64,000 nucleotides of DNA, taken from Phytophthora quininea (lineage: Eukaryota > Oomycota > Peronosporomycetes > Peronosporales > Peronosporaceae). Under the pieces are notes generated by a model that was not told the origin of the DNA, ran no database searches, and worked only from the letters and a program-made list of their open reading frames with translations. The stretch covers positions 62,001 to 126,000 of the forward strand of contig JAAVTG010000688.1 in the NCBI GenBank assembly GCA_011947345.1. The letters are read 5' to 3'. The stretch's first letter is position 1. Each line of letters begins with the position of its first letter. Shown in pieces: positions 51,831 through 62,297 of this stretch. Made by a program: the position numbers and the translations under genes.

Positions 51831-52220
51831 CCCAATGAACCGCGGTTGTCCCCGTTCCCTGCGCAACCTCCACTCCTTCAATCTCGAGCAAGCGCACAGC
51901 TAGCTGCCGACGAGACCGGCGGAACGAACGTCTAAGTTACGCGTCTTAATAAATACTGTAGCACGGCGAGTTCGCGTACTTTGTGACCCACGAAGGCAAA
52001 AGAACTCGATCTGAATGCTCGTTCTCATTCATAGCTAGCAACTTTGCCTGTATCATCGCTTATAACTGACAGTGACATCTCTTGGCCGTGTTGGCAACAG
52101 CCAGCGTTCCAAAAGCCTGCTGCTTTTCATGTAGACCTTTAGCAAGAAGTTTAGCGCTGGGTGAAGGGAGTGGAATTAATTATGCGTAGTATCCCTACGG
52201 TTTCTAATAGTCTAGGCGAC
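51831..52220. other. A/T-rich intergenic region
   Basis: No supported gene or repeat. Confidence 0.35.
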
Positions 52221-53455
52221 TTATTTGCTCGCAGATTCATCCAAGCTCGTGGCCTCATCATCGTCGCTCACCGTGGATACCCACACGTCCTCGGCAGTGT
52301 ACGTGGCAAGCAGCTGGGAGCAGTTGTTCATCTGCACCGGCGTGGAAACCAGGTCGGCCTCGAACGCCGCGGAGTCAACCTTGGGGCGTTCACCTCGAAT
52401 GACTGGTCCTGCAGGTAGCAGCACACAAAGTCGTGGAAGTGGTTGTAGGCTTCGATGCGTTCCTCCGTGGTCATCTTGGCGCTGCGCTTGGTGGAGCCGA
52501 AGATGAGGTTGCGGATCTCGGCGGGGGTGCTGAGGCACAGGTCGCGCGACGAGAAGTTGGGGCGGTACTCCTCGGGGATCAGGCACTCGTCCAGAGGCTG
52601 AATAGCATCGACCGTGAGAGTGTCTTCGGTCGCGTTACCGCCAGCGGTGATGGTTCCGGCGGTCTCGACCATGGAGGTCACGAGAGGGGTGACAATGTAG
52701 ATCGGGTCGTCGATGGCGTGAATGAACATGAGCACCGACAGAAGCACGTTGGAGATGACGTTGCTCATCGTACCGAAGACAGCCTCGACACCTGCCATAA
52801 GACCGTGGATCACGGCGAAACCAGTACCGACCATGAGCACCGTCTCGGCAGTGAACTCGGCCGGGTTGTGCATGATGTGCAGTAGCAGACCACCGCCCAT
52901 GTTCTCGGCTGTCTCCTTGGGGTCTTCCTTGATCAACTTCCACAGACCCTTGCAGTTGTTGCCGAACTCCTTGAAAAAATTAACGACCTGTTTGGCACCG
53001 ACGAGAGGGTCGCGGATGGTGTTGACGATCCACTTGACAGCGCTGGCGACGTTCTGAGCGAGAGCGATGACAGTGTCGGCGGCGTAGTTGAAGAAGCCCG
53101 AGACGCGCTTCTTGATGCGGTCCATCAAGGGCATGTTCTTGTACATCTCCTTCTTGGCCTTCACCTCGATCTTGAAGTAGTCCCAGAGCGTGTTGTTGGG
53201 GTGGCTCAGCATGTACGCAGACATGGCTGCGTCGGCGGCGCTGGCCTTGAGCTCAGCGTCGGTGAGGTCGTCCTGTTCCTTGGTGAAGTCCACGATGACG
53301 GGGCAGATGTTGAGGATCTCTCCGGAGCTGCCGCTACCTCTGGCGGAATTAGAGTCCGAGTACACATCGCTGTCACTATCGGATGCGTAGGTGGTTTGGG
53401 TCGCGCAGACGAACGCGAGGAGCAACAGGAGGAGTGTGGTGGTGGAGGTCCGCAT
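52221..53455 (-). CDS. Secreted or luminal protein of unknown function, frame broken once
   Basis: About 411 residues from MRTSTTTLLLLLLAFVCATQ (53455), a strong signal peptide followed by a serine/aspartate-rich stretch. The body has a glycosylation-type NNTLWDY site, two long hydrophobic or amphipathic helices (AADTVIALAQNVASAVKWIV; VLMVGTGFAVIHGLMAGVEA with the following IDDPIYIV) and several cysteines (NICPVIVDF, ECLIPEEY, RDLCLSTP, FVCCYLQDQ). No known domain recognised. The frame breaks near 52,395, after which GERPKVDSAAFEADLVSTPV continues to a stop at 52221. No RxLR motif after the signal peptide. The hydrophobic helices could make it a membrane-inserting protein. Confidence 0.7.
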
Positions 53456-54591
53456 GGCGCCGATGAGGAAAAAGCAATAATGACTATGGAGCGGAGCAAC
53501 TCTAGAGAGAAGCTGATCCTTTTGTGTTGCTTCCCGTGTACAGTAGTCACAGGCTCATGTTGGAGAAGCGCAATCCGGGACTCAGACTCACGTCCGTCTC
53601 AGCCCCGAACCAGCCCCGAACCACCCAACTGTTTCTCAGCAGGCACGCGTTCCTTGCATCATGGGATTGGACTTTGCTGGTCCAACGGTATCACGGAATC
53701 TTGTATTGAAGACAGCATTGGTAGAATTGATAAAAGACTTCGCTTTCTCAGAAAGACTTCCTGTGGGTGTAACTGCTTTGGGATTCAGCAAGGAGACTTT
53801 TCAGAAGATGCTCAAGACGGAGTGACCATGTAATTAAATTATACTGAAGACCATATACTAGTTTGTCCATCTTCAGGAAATGTGTCCTTCTTATGACCCG
53901 GAGCCGGAAAACGCTTCATTTTTCTGTTCGAGTCTCAGCGGCCAATAGCACTTCAATATCGCGGCAGCCTGCCGCTGATGCGCTTGAGGCACGGGGCTTC
54001 TCTCCAATGAGACGTTTGGGTCGAGCAGCAATGGAAGGCTGGGCGTACGACTCCAGCAGTATAGCCAGATCTCCAGGCGTGAACAAGTCGGTTGCTGGGC
54101 TGTACAGCATGGTCCAACTCCCATTAAACAGGCTGTAGGTGTGTTTGTTGTTTGTAGGCTCCAGCGCGGTGCCAAAGAACTTCTTGATCGTGGAGCAATC
54201 TCCTGGTTGTAGTTACTTTAGGAAAAGGGTGCAATCTCGATGGTATGAATACTGAGAGGGTCATTTGTTTAGGGCAGTTCAAGCCTGCTAGCCAGACAAG
54301 GGCTCTTCTTCTCCACCACCAGACAGCTCCGGTGCCATCGACGCGCCGGTGCCGGTGACATCGTGTATTCAGCTCGCACGCGTGCCTCACTTCAATGGGA
54401 ACGCTTGAGGACATTTGGCAGCACCATGTCCACTAGCAGCCGTTTTCCTTGAATTAATTTTAATCTGGACCTTCGAGCACAAAATCTATCCGTAGGTCGC
54501 TCTGATCCTCCACGCGTGCGGAACTTCCCGCTTTAGTTAAGGAGGATCAACTACGCGATATGCTGTCGATCCCTCCCACGAGCGACTCGTG
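53456..54591. other. Gene-free region between the secreted protein and ZIP genes
   Basis: About 1.1 kb. Open frames of 60-97 codons lack domains. It contains the promoters of both divergent genes. No repeats recognised. Confidence 0.4.
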
Positions 54592-55660
54592 ATGAGCCTC
54601 GCTCTTTATGACGAGGATCACAAAAAGAGTCGTCGGTAAGGTGCCTCTCCATTTCTAATCTTGCCTCTAGCTGCACAGCCGCTCCGAAGTCATGCTCCAA
54701 ACTGGCCACGCCGTGGCGTCGCCTTCGCGCTCAACATCGCAGCTGGCGCAGCTACGATCCTGGGCGGCATGGTCGTCTTCAGCAAACGTCTCGTATACCT
54801 GGCCAACCCCTGAGTCTGGCGGTGGCTCTCAGCATCTCGGCAGGTGTCATGATGTTCATCTCGCTGGTGGAGATCTTCGGCGAGTCGGTGCATCTGCTGA
54901 CGGAGGGACTGAAGACGGACGACATGACGGAGGAGACGGCCACGGGCCACGGCTGGCTCGGCGCCACGGCGTGCTTCGCGCTCGGTATCCTGCTCATCTA
55001 CGGCATCGACATCATCGTGCACAAGATTTCCCCGAGCATGAGGCGACGGAGGTTGCCAACCTGGAAGATGTTCGAGCATCGATGGAACAGTTCGAGAGCA
55101 CAAAGATGACCATGACGCCAGTTCTCGAGCACGTGGAGTCCCAAACGCCTCAGGTGGGCGGCTACATGAAGATGGACGAGAAGTCCAAGCAGGCTCTGCA
55201 GCGCATGGGCGTGCTCAGCGCGCTCGCCATCGGCATCCACAACATGCCCGAGGGCATCGCCACGTACGTTGGCGCCATCCAGAACTCGTCCATCGGTATC
55301 TCGCTGGCCGTCGGTATCGGTCTCCACAACATCCCGGAGGGCATCGCCGTGGCTGCGCCCATCTACTTCGCCACGGGTTCTCGCTGGCGAGGCATCATGT
55401 GGTGTGCGATCTCTGCGTTCGCGGAGCCTCTGGGCGGCGTCATCGCGTGGGTGGCGATCGGTGACGGCATGGACCCGGTGTCCGAGGGCATTCTGTTCGG
55501 CATCGTCTGCGGCATCATGGTGTGCATCTGCGTGAAGGAGCTGATCCCCACGTCGTACAAGTTCGCCAAGGACAAGACGCACGTCGTCGCGGTCGGCATG
55601 TTTGTTGGCATGTTCATCATGGTGGCGAGTCTCACGCTATTCGGCTACGCTGGCGTGTAA
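54592..55660 (+). CDS. ZIP-family metal transporter (GufA/ZupT-like), frame broken at least twice
   Basis: The core is unmistakable: helices VALSISAGVMMFISLVEIFG and GWLGATACFALGILLIYGID; metal-binding helices IGIHNMPEGIATYVGA and GIGLHNIPEGIAVAAPI (paired HN-x-PEG); then EPLGGVIAWVAIGD and the C-terminal helix MFIMVASLTLFGYAGV. It carries zinc or related divalent ions into the cytosol. Before these, WPRRGVAFALNIAAGAATIL gives the first membrane helix in another frame. Breaks: about 54,813 (three C, four expected) and about 55,034 (four C, five expected). The true start is uncertain. The ATG at 54592 followed by a GTAAGG donor at 54636 is possible, but that intron would be only 35 bp. Confidence 0.78.
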
Positions 55661-56170
55661 GTGATAGTTACCCACAACATAAAGTTCTTCAAATAGTACC
55701 GATCGCATGAGCATGACATCTCGCGATCACCGTAGTGTAGTCATCTTCACAGGACTGGTATTGCGTTGTCGTGTTTCCTTCTCCTACCATTGTTTGCTCT
55801 CGTACAATCTGTGGAGAAGTTGACATGCGGATGTCTATATCGCGCCTAACAGTTATCTGCGCTACTCAACATTAGTAAAATCTAGTGACGCACGCGCAGC
55901 AGACAACCGGGCGAGCACCAACTCAAGAGCAGTCGTAAGAGAACGAATGTTGAAGTTGATTCTGAACGGATCTAGATATGCCTAAATTTAGATCTCAATC
56001 AGAAAGTTCTAAACCACGCCACTCTAAATCATTCGCACCTACCGAGGGATGTTAGGACTGGAGGGGAACGCATGGCCTTGACCTGCAGGAAGTTCCCCTC
56101 ACTTCCAAACTGACGGTGCAACACACACATTAAAGTCTAACATTTCAGATACGTACTGGGACGTACAGCC
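55661..56170. other. Region between ZIP gene and Copia element
   Basis: About 0.5 kb, presumably including the 5' end of the Copia element, but I find no match to the element's 3' flank and so cannot place a 5' LTR or a clear tRNA-primer site. Confidence 0.4.
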
Positions 56171-57070
56171 ATGGCGAGCGGAACTACTAGGAGTATCCAA
56201 ACGCTGGGGCTGGAAAAATTCTCTGGGAATGACTACACGATGTGGACGGACAAGCTGTTGACTCACATCGATCAGCTGGACCAGGAGTACCAGCGGGTGC
56301 TCTTGGAAAGGGACCAACCAAGGGCAGAGGTTGTCATGATGGACTTCCTGGAAACTACGCCTGAGAAGCCCGAGATCTCTGTGGGCAATGAGGGTGAGTC
56401 ATCGTTGTCCCAGAGTGAGGCAAAGGCTTTACGGTGGCGTTACCAAAACTGGACGAGGGGTAGGACTGCCATGCTAAACCTGTTCAACCAGGCGTTGCCT
56501 AATGTGTTCCTAAGTGGCCTGTCCGATCAAGTGTCCAAGATGAACCCGTGCGACACATGGAAGGAACTGGAGCAAAAGTACGGGCTTGGGGATGCGGGTG
56601 GCGTAATCGAGCTACGCCGTCAGTGGGAGCGCCTAACCGCAGCGAACTGGAGTGATCTGGGGACCCTATTCTCCCAGCTGAAGAAGTTGCGCAACGACAT
56701 CAACCGCAAGATGAGGGCGCTGGTGGGCAAGGACATGGTGACTGAATCCTGGCTATGCATGGAGGTGCTGGCTTTACTTCCGAGTGAGTTCTGGGGAAGC
56801 TCAGTCAGCATGAATGAAGAATGGTTCACCATTGAGAACGTGGAGATCAGCCTGCGGCGTGTATTTGGGGACCGCTCCAAGAAGGAGATCGCCATGCTGA
56901 CGGACAAGAGACGCCCGGTGGCAATCAATGTGGCGAAACGGATCACCGGAAAGAAACGCACCCAAGATGAGTCATCAAGCGTGGCAGCGGGCGCGTGCTT
57001 CTACTGCTTTGAGATGGGGCATCGGAAGGCGGAGTGCGGCGTAATGGCGGCAGATCGGGATCCAAAATGA
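56171..57070 (+). CDS. Copia gag-like protein
   Basis: Open for 299 residues (MASGTTRSIQTLGLEKFSGN start, typical UBN2/Copia gag N-terminus with DYTMWTDKLLTHIDQ). It ends just after a zinc knuckle CFYCFEMGHRKAEC (C-x2-C-x4-H-x4-C). The pol frame overlaps its end by 37 bp in the +1 direction; the overlap may be a programmed shift or simple decay. Confidence 0.85.
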   Translation: MASGTTRSIQTLGLEKFSGNDYTMWTDKLLTHIDQLDQEYQRVLLERDQPRAEVVMMDFLETTPEKPEISVGNEGESSLSQSEAKALRWRYQNWTRGRTAMLNLFNQALPNVFLSGLSDQVSKMNPCDTWKELEQKYGLGDAGGVIELRRQWERLTAANWSDLGTLFSQLKKLRNDINRKMRALVGKDMVTESWLCMEVLALLPSEFWGSSVSMNEEWFTIENVEISLRRVFGDRSKKEIAMLTDKRRPVAINVAKRITGKKRTQDESSSVAAGACFYCFEMGHRKAECGVMAADRDPK

Positions 57071-60000
57071 TCTGGCGGCCAGCTGCTTCGCTCGAACATC
57101 AGAGCGCCCCTTGCCACGAAGAAAAAGCGAGTAATGACCGTCAAGAAGGGAAGGTGTCGACTACCGAGAAGGAGCCACGAGCTGACAACGAAGGGCAACG
57201 TTCACCTGCTGAAGAAGCTGCATACGACGCCCAACTGGCGAAAGCCATCGAAGAGGCAGATGAATTTGAGTTCAAGGAGAAGGTTCCAGTGAGCGAAGGT
57301 GGTGACCAAGATGTGTTCACTACCCCGATGGACATTGACGGAGCGGTAAGGAAAAGATTCGGAAGATACTTGTTGAAGCTGAAACAGATACAAGTGACTG
57401 ATGAATTATGGGTGGTTGATACAGGTGCTGGACACGCTGTAAGCTCGGAAAGACGGTGGTTCAGCCATATTGGCAAAGGGTTTGCACATACATTCGAGTA
57501 TGGGAACAAGGGAACCTCGGTGAGCACTCTGCAGGAAACAGTGAGATTTAGTATTTTGAAGCCAGGAGGATACTATAGTAATATCTCAATCAAGGATGTT
57601 GCCTTGGATAAGGAGTGTGGGAGTAATCTTTTGAGTGCATACTATCTCGCAACACAGGGATATCACCACATTCAGTCTCGGTCTGGAGAGTATCTGTACT
57701 TCTTCGACAGTAAAGGTCTGTTCGTATTCGCTGCAGTGGCCATCGATGAGGTATATTACCTACCAAGTCGACACATAAGATCATATGCAAAAGTACTATC
57801 GGTCATTGATAACAAGCAGTCGAAAGTTAAGAATACGCTGAAGGAATGGTATCTACGTCTTGGCCATGTTGGCAAAGATCGGCTGATGAGTATCCTGTCA
57901 GGTGGTGCAATCAAGGATGCGCCGCATCTGTCAAGTAAGGAGATGGAAACGGTCACATTTTCTGTCGGACCTGTGCACTAGCGAAATCGAAACGGATGTC
58001 ATACAGAAACATGGAAGGTGAAAAGGGGTCAGAACCTCTGCATACGTTGCACATGGACTCGCTGGGAAAAATGAGAATTAAGGGGCTATATGGCACAGCT
58101 GGATTTGTGTACGCATTAGCCGTGGTAGATGACGCTACAGCGTTCAAATGGTACTTTGTGATGAAATCCCTCAAAGAGGTTGGGTCAAAAATTAAAGCTA
58201 TCATCATCCAGTTGGAAAGACAATTTCCATACAAAGTCAAAAGGATACGGACAGATGGAGGTACTGAGTTTGTCAATAAGACACTACATGAATATTGCTC
58301 TAAAAAGGGATTAGTGTTCCAAAAGTCTAATGCTGAGTCTCAAGAAGAAAATGGGTCAGCAGAGCGGGCACATCAAACTATAATGGGGAATGTCAGGTGT
58401 GCACTACTAGGCTCGGGTATGGCTGCGAAGTGGTGGCCAGAAGCCTTAATGTACATGACCATAGTATCCAACAGAGTACCAACAGCCCGGTTAAAAGGGA
58501 AAAGCCCATATGAGGCTCTTCGTGGAAGGAAGCCTAGTGGAATGGCACTAAGAATATGGGGAAGTACCTGTTTTGCCCATGTACCAAAATCCAAAAGATC
58601 TAATCAAAAGCTACGTGAACGGGCAATTGAATGCAAACTCCTTGGGATATCTGAGGATTACAAAGGCTATAGACTGCTGGATGTCAAAGGAAACCGGTAT
58701 CTCACGGCCCGTGACGTGAAATTTGGGGTAACCTCAACCGCAGGATTGATTGTACGATCTTTTCCGACAGAGCGTGTTGAAGGAAGTGCTGAGAAAGAAC
58801 AAGATATTTGTGGGTTAGGGAAACGTGAAAGGTCGGAGACGAACAATGAGTCAGCAAAGCGTCAAAGACTTGACGAAGTACAGCCCGTCTCAGAAGTGAC
58901 TTCAGGAACAGTGGGAGAAGGTGAACAGCGGGTGTCGGCAGGCCCAATTCCTCGTCCTCGACGGCGACGTACACCTAATTCCAGACTTCGTGATTATGTA
59001 GTTGCGATTAATGCAGTCACAATCAGTACAAAAGTAATCCCAATTCCACGGTCGTTAAAGGAAGCAAGGGAAGGGCCACACGCACAGCAGTGGGAGTCAG
59101 CTTTGCAAATCGAGTACCAAGCACTAGTGGCAAACGATACATGGGAGATTGTCCGACTACCGAAAGGACGCAAAATATTAGGATGTCACTGGGTGTTTGA
59201 TGTGAAATACAACCCTGACGGGACAGTTGAGAGGTTTAAGGCTCGACTAGTGGTACGAGGCAACACCCAAATTCATGGAGTAGACTTCAATGAGATTTTT
59301 CTCCAGTCGCACGGTATGAGTCATTGCGACTGCTACTTGCAGTTGCGACGATTAAGGATTTGCATGTACACCAAATGGATGTCTCAACAGCTTTCCTCAA
59401 TGGCACGCTGTTTGAAGATATTTATATGCAGCAGCCGCATGGGTTTAGGCATGGAGATGAGGTGTGCAAACTGAAGAAGAGTCTTTATGGACTCAAGCAA
59501 GCACCAAGGATTTGGTATGCCCTCTTAAACAAATTTTTGGTCAGTTTAGGGTTTTGTCGGTGCAAAAAGGAGTACTGTTTGTACCGTCAAAAGTGGGAGG
59601 TAAATGGAGTGACTCACGTGGCACTCATTTGTGTGCCCGTAGACGATATCACTATCGCTGCGAGCAGTATGAAATTGATGCAGAAGATTAAGGCAAAGTT
59701 AGCATCACGATTCACGATGAAGGATCTTGGTGAGATTCACTACCTGCTAAAGATGGAGATCAAGCGGGATAGGGTAAACAGGATTCTGAGTATGTCACAG
59801 CACAAGTATAATATGGATCTATTGCAAAAGTTCAACATGATGGAAAGTAACACGGAACCAACACCTCAAGCAAAAAGTGTAGTACTTGAAAAAGAGGAAT
59901 AGATGAGTCCAGATCAAATTGTAGCCCAGCCATTTGACTATAGGGGTTTGGTTGGGTCGCTAATGTATCTAGTACGTGGTACACGTCCGGACATAGCTAA

Positions 60001-60628
60001 TGCAGTCAGGGAATTAAGTAAGTTCCTGTCCTGCTATAATAAAAGTCATTATAAGGCAGCCCAGAGAGTACTGAAGTATCTGAAAGGAACGTCGATGTAT
60101 GGGCTCATATTCGATGGTAAGCAAAAGGAAGTACTATATGAGCTATACACAGACGCGAGCTTCGCGAATGCTAATGAAAATCGAAAGTCGGTAACTGGGT
60201 ATGTAAGCATTATGGCTGACGCGTGTATTACTTGGAAAAGTTCACGTCAAGATACTGTTAGCCTTCATACGGCACAAGCCGAGTTAATAGCAGCAAGTGA
60301 AGGTATTAAGGAGAGCGAGTGGCTATCACTTATTAGAGGAGTTGGGTTTTAACCAATCACAACCGATAATGTGTTGGTGCGATAACAAAGGGGCTATTAG
60401 TATATTAAGGATCCGGCAAACCATGCATCCACAAAGCATATTGATATCAAGGGGCTGTATGCCAGAGAAGTCCACGATAAAGGGAGAATAGTAGTTTCAT
60501 ACTGCAACACAAATGATATGGTGGCAGACGCACTCACAAAAGCACTGCCTCAATCTCAATTCGAGAAGCTAAGGGCCCTTATGGGGGTCAAAGACTTAAG
60601 AAACCCCGTACCACAAGGGGGATAGGTG
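57034..60628 (+). pseudogene. Copia pol (protease, integrase, reverse transcriptase, RNase H), broken
   Basis: Reads in pieces: 57034-57981 (protease, GAG-pre-integrase), 57996-59474 (integrase and linker, start of RT), 59324-59902 (RT), 59903-60352 and onward (RT thumb, RNase H). Between the first two, the zinc-ligand segment FCRTCALAKSKR is recovered only by a one-base shift. A TAG at 59900-59902 follows EKEE. The RT catalytic motif reads VPVDDI rather than the usual YVDD. Together these indicate an inactive copy, although some shifts may be sequence errors. Confidence 0.85.
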
Positions 60629-61622
60629 ATTGAAGTATCCATTTCACCATGTATTAATAAAAGGATGTGTCAAAGTTGAAGTGCAAGAGACTTGTCAAAG
60701 TTGTGAAGGTTCTGCAGGGAGCTGGAGAAGACGTGTCAGGAAGGATGTAAAAGGAAGAGTGAATTTAAGTCCTTAGTGTCGGAATCCAGGATTGCTGGCC
60801 AACCAGCCATCTAGTGATGGCTACATACGAAGACTATCATAAGTAATATATGCTGTTACTGAGTTTGTGTGGTGTGGTCCACTAAAGGGATGGGGAGAAG
60901 GACTCCACATTCACAGCCTCTCTCCTTCGAGGCATCCAGTATGCCAAGCCCAAACGGAGACTCTGACAAGCTAGTGGTTTCTTGCAGGGTATTGCAGTGA
61001 TGGCGTTTCAGATGGCGTGCGTGTAACCAACTTCACAGGCAGGAGGGACTGATCCCCGCTCTGCTGGACAGCGGGAAGCACCCGTTCGCCTCAAGGGAGC
61101 AGCAGAGGCTGCTCCCGGTGCCGTAAAATAGGGAAGTTATGCCAAATTTGTATCAGAGTGTCACAATCATTTAAGTACAAATAGCCGTTTGAGTCTTGCT
61201 TCTCATGCCGTGCTTGAGATGCTGGTTCATTGCTATGGGATCGTTGTGCTTGTCATTTTCACTCTCTTTTGTAGCATGTTTCGCTTTTAAATAGTGCGAT
61301 GCTGTCCCATGGGGGTTACAGCCAAGTGGTTGAGCTCCCTAGCGCTTATCATAGCTTTGCTGTCATTCCACCTTTTTCCTCATCATTGGTAAGTCTATCA
61401 AAGCTTTATTTGTTATTGATGGTGCTATTTCGGCTCGACTACTGCATGCACATCTACTGGGGTCCCTGTCCGGCGCTGCAGCCCAGCTAGGGTGTGGGCA
61501 TTCGTGTCTGCACCCGAAGAGGCCCCATTGTGTGTGCGGTTCATGTGCTGAATTGATGTCGTCATAATGTTGCACTTTATTGTTTGATATGATGCTAACA
61601 TTTTGATGCATGTAGAACTAGT
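60629..61622. other. Repeat-derived region between Copia element and peptidase relic
   Basis: About 1 kb. The first few hundred bases may be a 3' LTR of the upstream element (TGATTGAAG start), but no second copy exists in the window to confirm it. From about 61,299 a short frame (MLSHGGYSQVVELPSAYHSF) leads to a GTAAGT donor at about 61,389, which could belong to the relic downstream. Confidence 0.4.
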
Positions 61623-62138
61623 ATGCCTCGTGCTCTTCGCAAGAAAGTTATGTGTCAGCATCAAGAAGCGCTTCCTGACATTGCATCCTTCTGTGGTCTG
61701 TTTTCGGTGAACAACGCGCTGCAATAGCGTGATTTTCTCACGCGGCGTGGCATGGAGGTCATTCTCCAGGACCTGGTTGCTAAGCAACCTAAGGTTGATC
61801 ATGGTGATCCAGCTAATGGCGCCTACACTACGCATGCGATGCACCAGGCGCTGCAGCGCCATAAGAAGTAACTTGTCTACTTAAACAAGGTGTTCAAGTG
61901 CAGTCCAGCAAGAATGGCCGAACGCATCGCCCGATCAAGGAAGGCGGCCCTTATCATCATAGGCCGTCGTTCTGGCCAGCAAGAGGGCACCTGGCACTGT
62001 ATTGCCAGGGCCAATGTTGGTGAAAAGCACTTCTTTATCGAGTCTGACTATTACATGTATTTCCCTAATAGTGTAGAGAAGTTAGATGCTTACTTTGAGC
62101 ACATTGACGGTGTCTACTCTATTGAGGACATTGCTTAG
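61623..62138 (+). pseudogene. Relic with Josephin-like cysteine-peptidase pattern
   Basis: A single frame from the ATG at 61623 to a TAG at 62136 is interrupted only by TAG at 61725 and TAA at 61869. It shows FCGLFSVNNALQ (candidate nucleophile Cys followed by an asparagine-rich helix), GAYTTHAMHQALQ, ALIIIGRR, GTWHCIARA (candidate catalytic His) and KHFFIESDYYMYFPN. The order and spacing parallel Josephin-type deubiquitinases (C ... F-S-I-Q-V...AL ... HW). The family is a guess from pattern. Position between two Copia elements suggests it came from a transposable element. Two stops in an otherwise open frame indicate decay. Confidence 0.5.
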
Positions 62139-62297
62139 AGTGCAACTTGAAGTACAGTACCTAATAAATGGTACACTAATACAAATATTCCCTTTGTCTT
62201 ACAGTATTCAATTTTCGGTAGTTCAATAATGACATTGGATTCTAAGACATTGTGGTTTGGCATGATTGGCTATAATTCTGACTATAAATCCTCCGAT

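Larger units (their letters stand above)
56171..60628 (+). mobile_element. Ty1/Copia retrotransposon, decayed, LTRs not located
   Basis: In order: gag with CCHC knuckle, aspartic protease (WVVDTGAGHAVS), GAG-pre-integrase (WYLRLGHVGKDRL), integrase core (HMDSLGKMRIKGLYG; RIRTDGGTEF; the ESQEENGSAERAH glutamate), reverse transcriptase (LHVHQMDVSTAFLNGTLFED, SLYGLKQAPRIWY), and RNase H (TDASFAN, CDNKGAISI, STKHID). The order INT-RT-RH defines Copia. The coding region is split by at least four frame breaks and a TAG at 59900. The catalytic YVDD is PVDD. A purine run (AAGGGGGATAGG) at about 60,614-60,625 marks the probable end of the internal region, and the following TGATTGAAG could start a 3' LTR. 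Confidence 0.9.

Noticed and set aside
56000..56170. 5' LTR of the first Copia element
   Set aside because: TGTTAG at about 56,050 could start an LTR, but no matching copy is found after 60,628 and no primer-binding site is recognisable.
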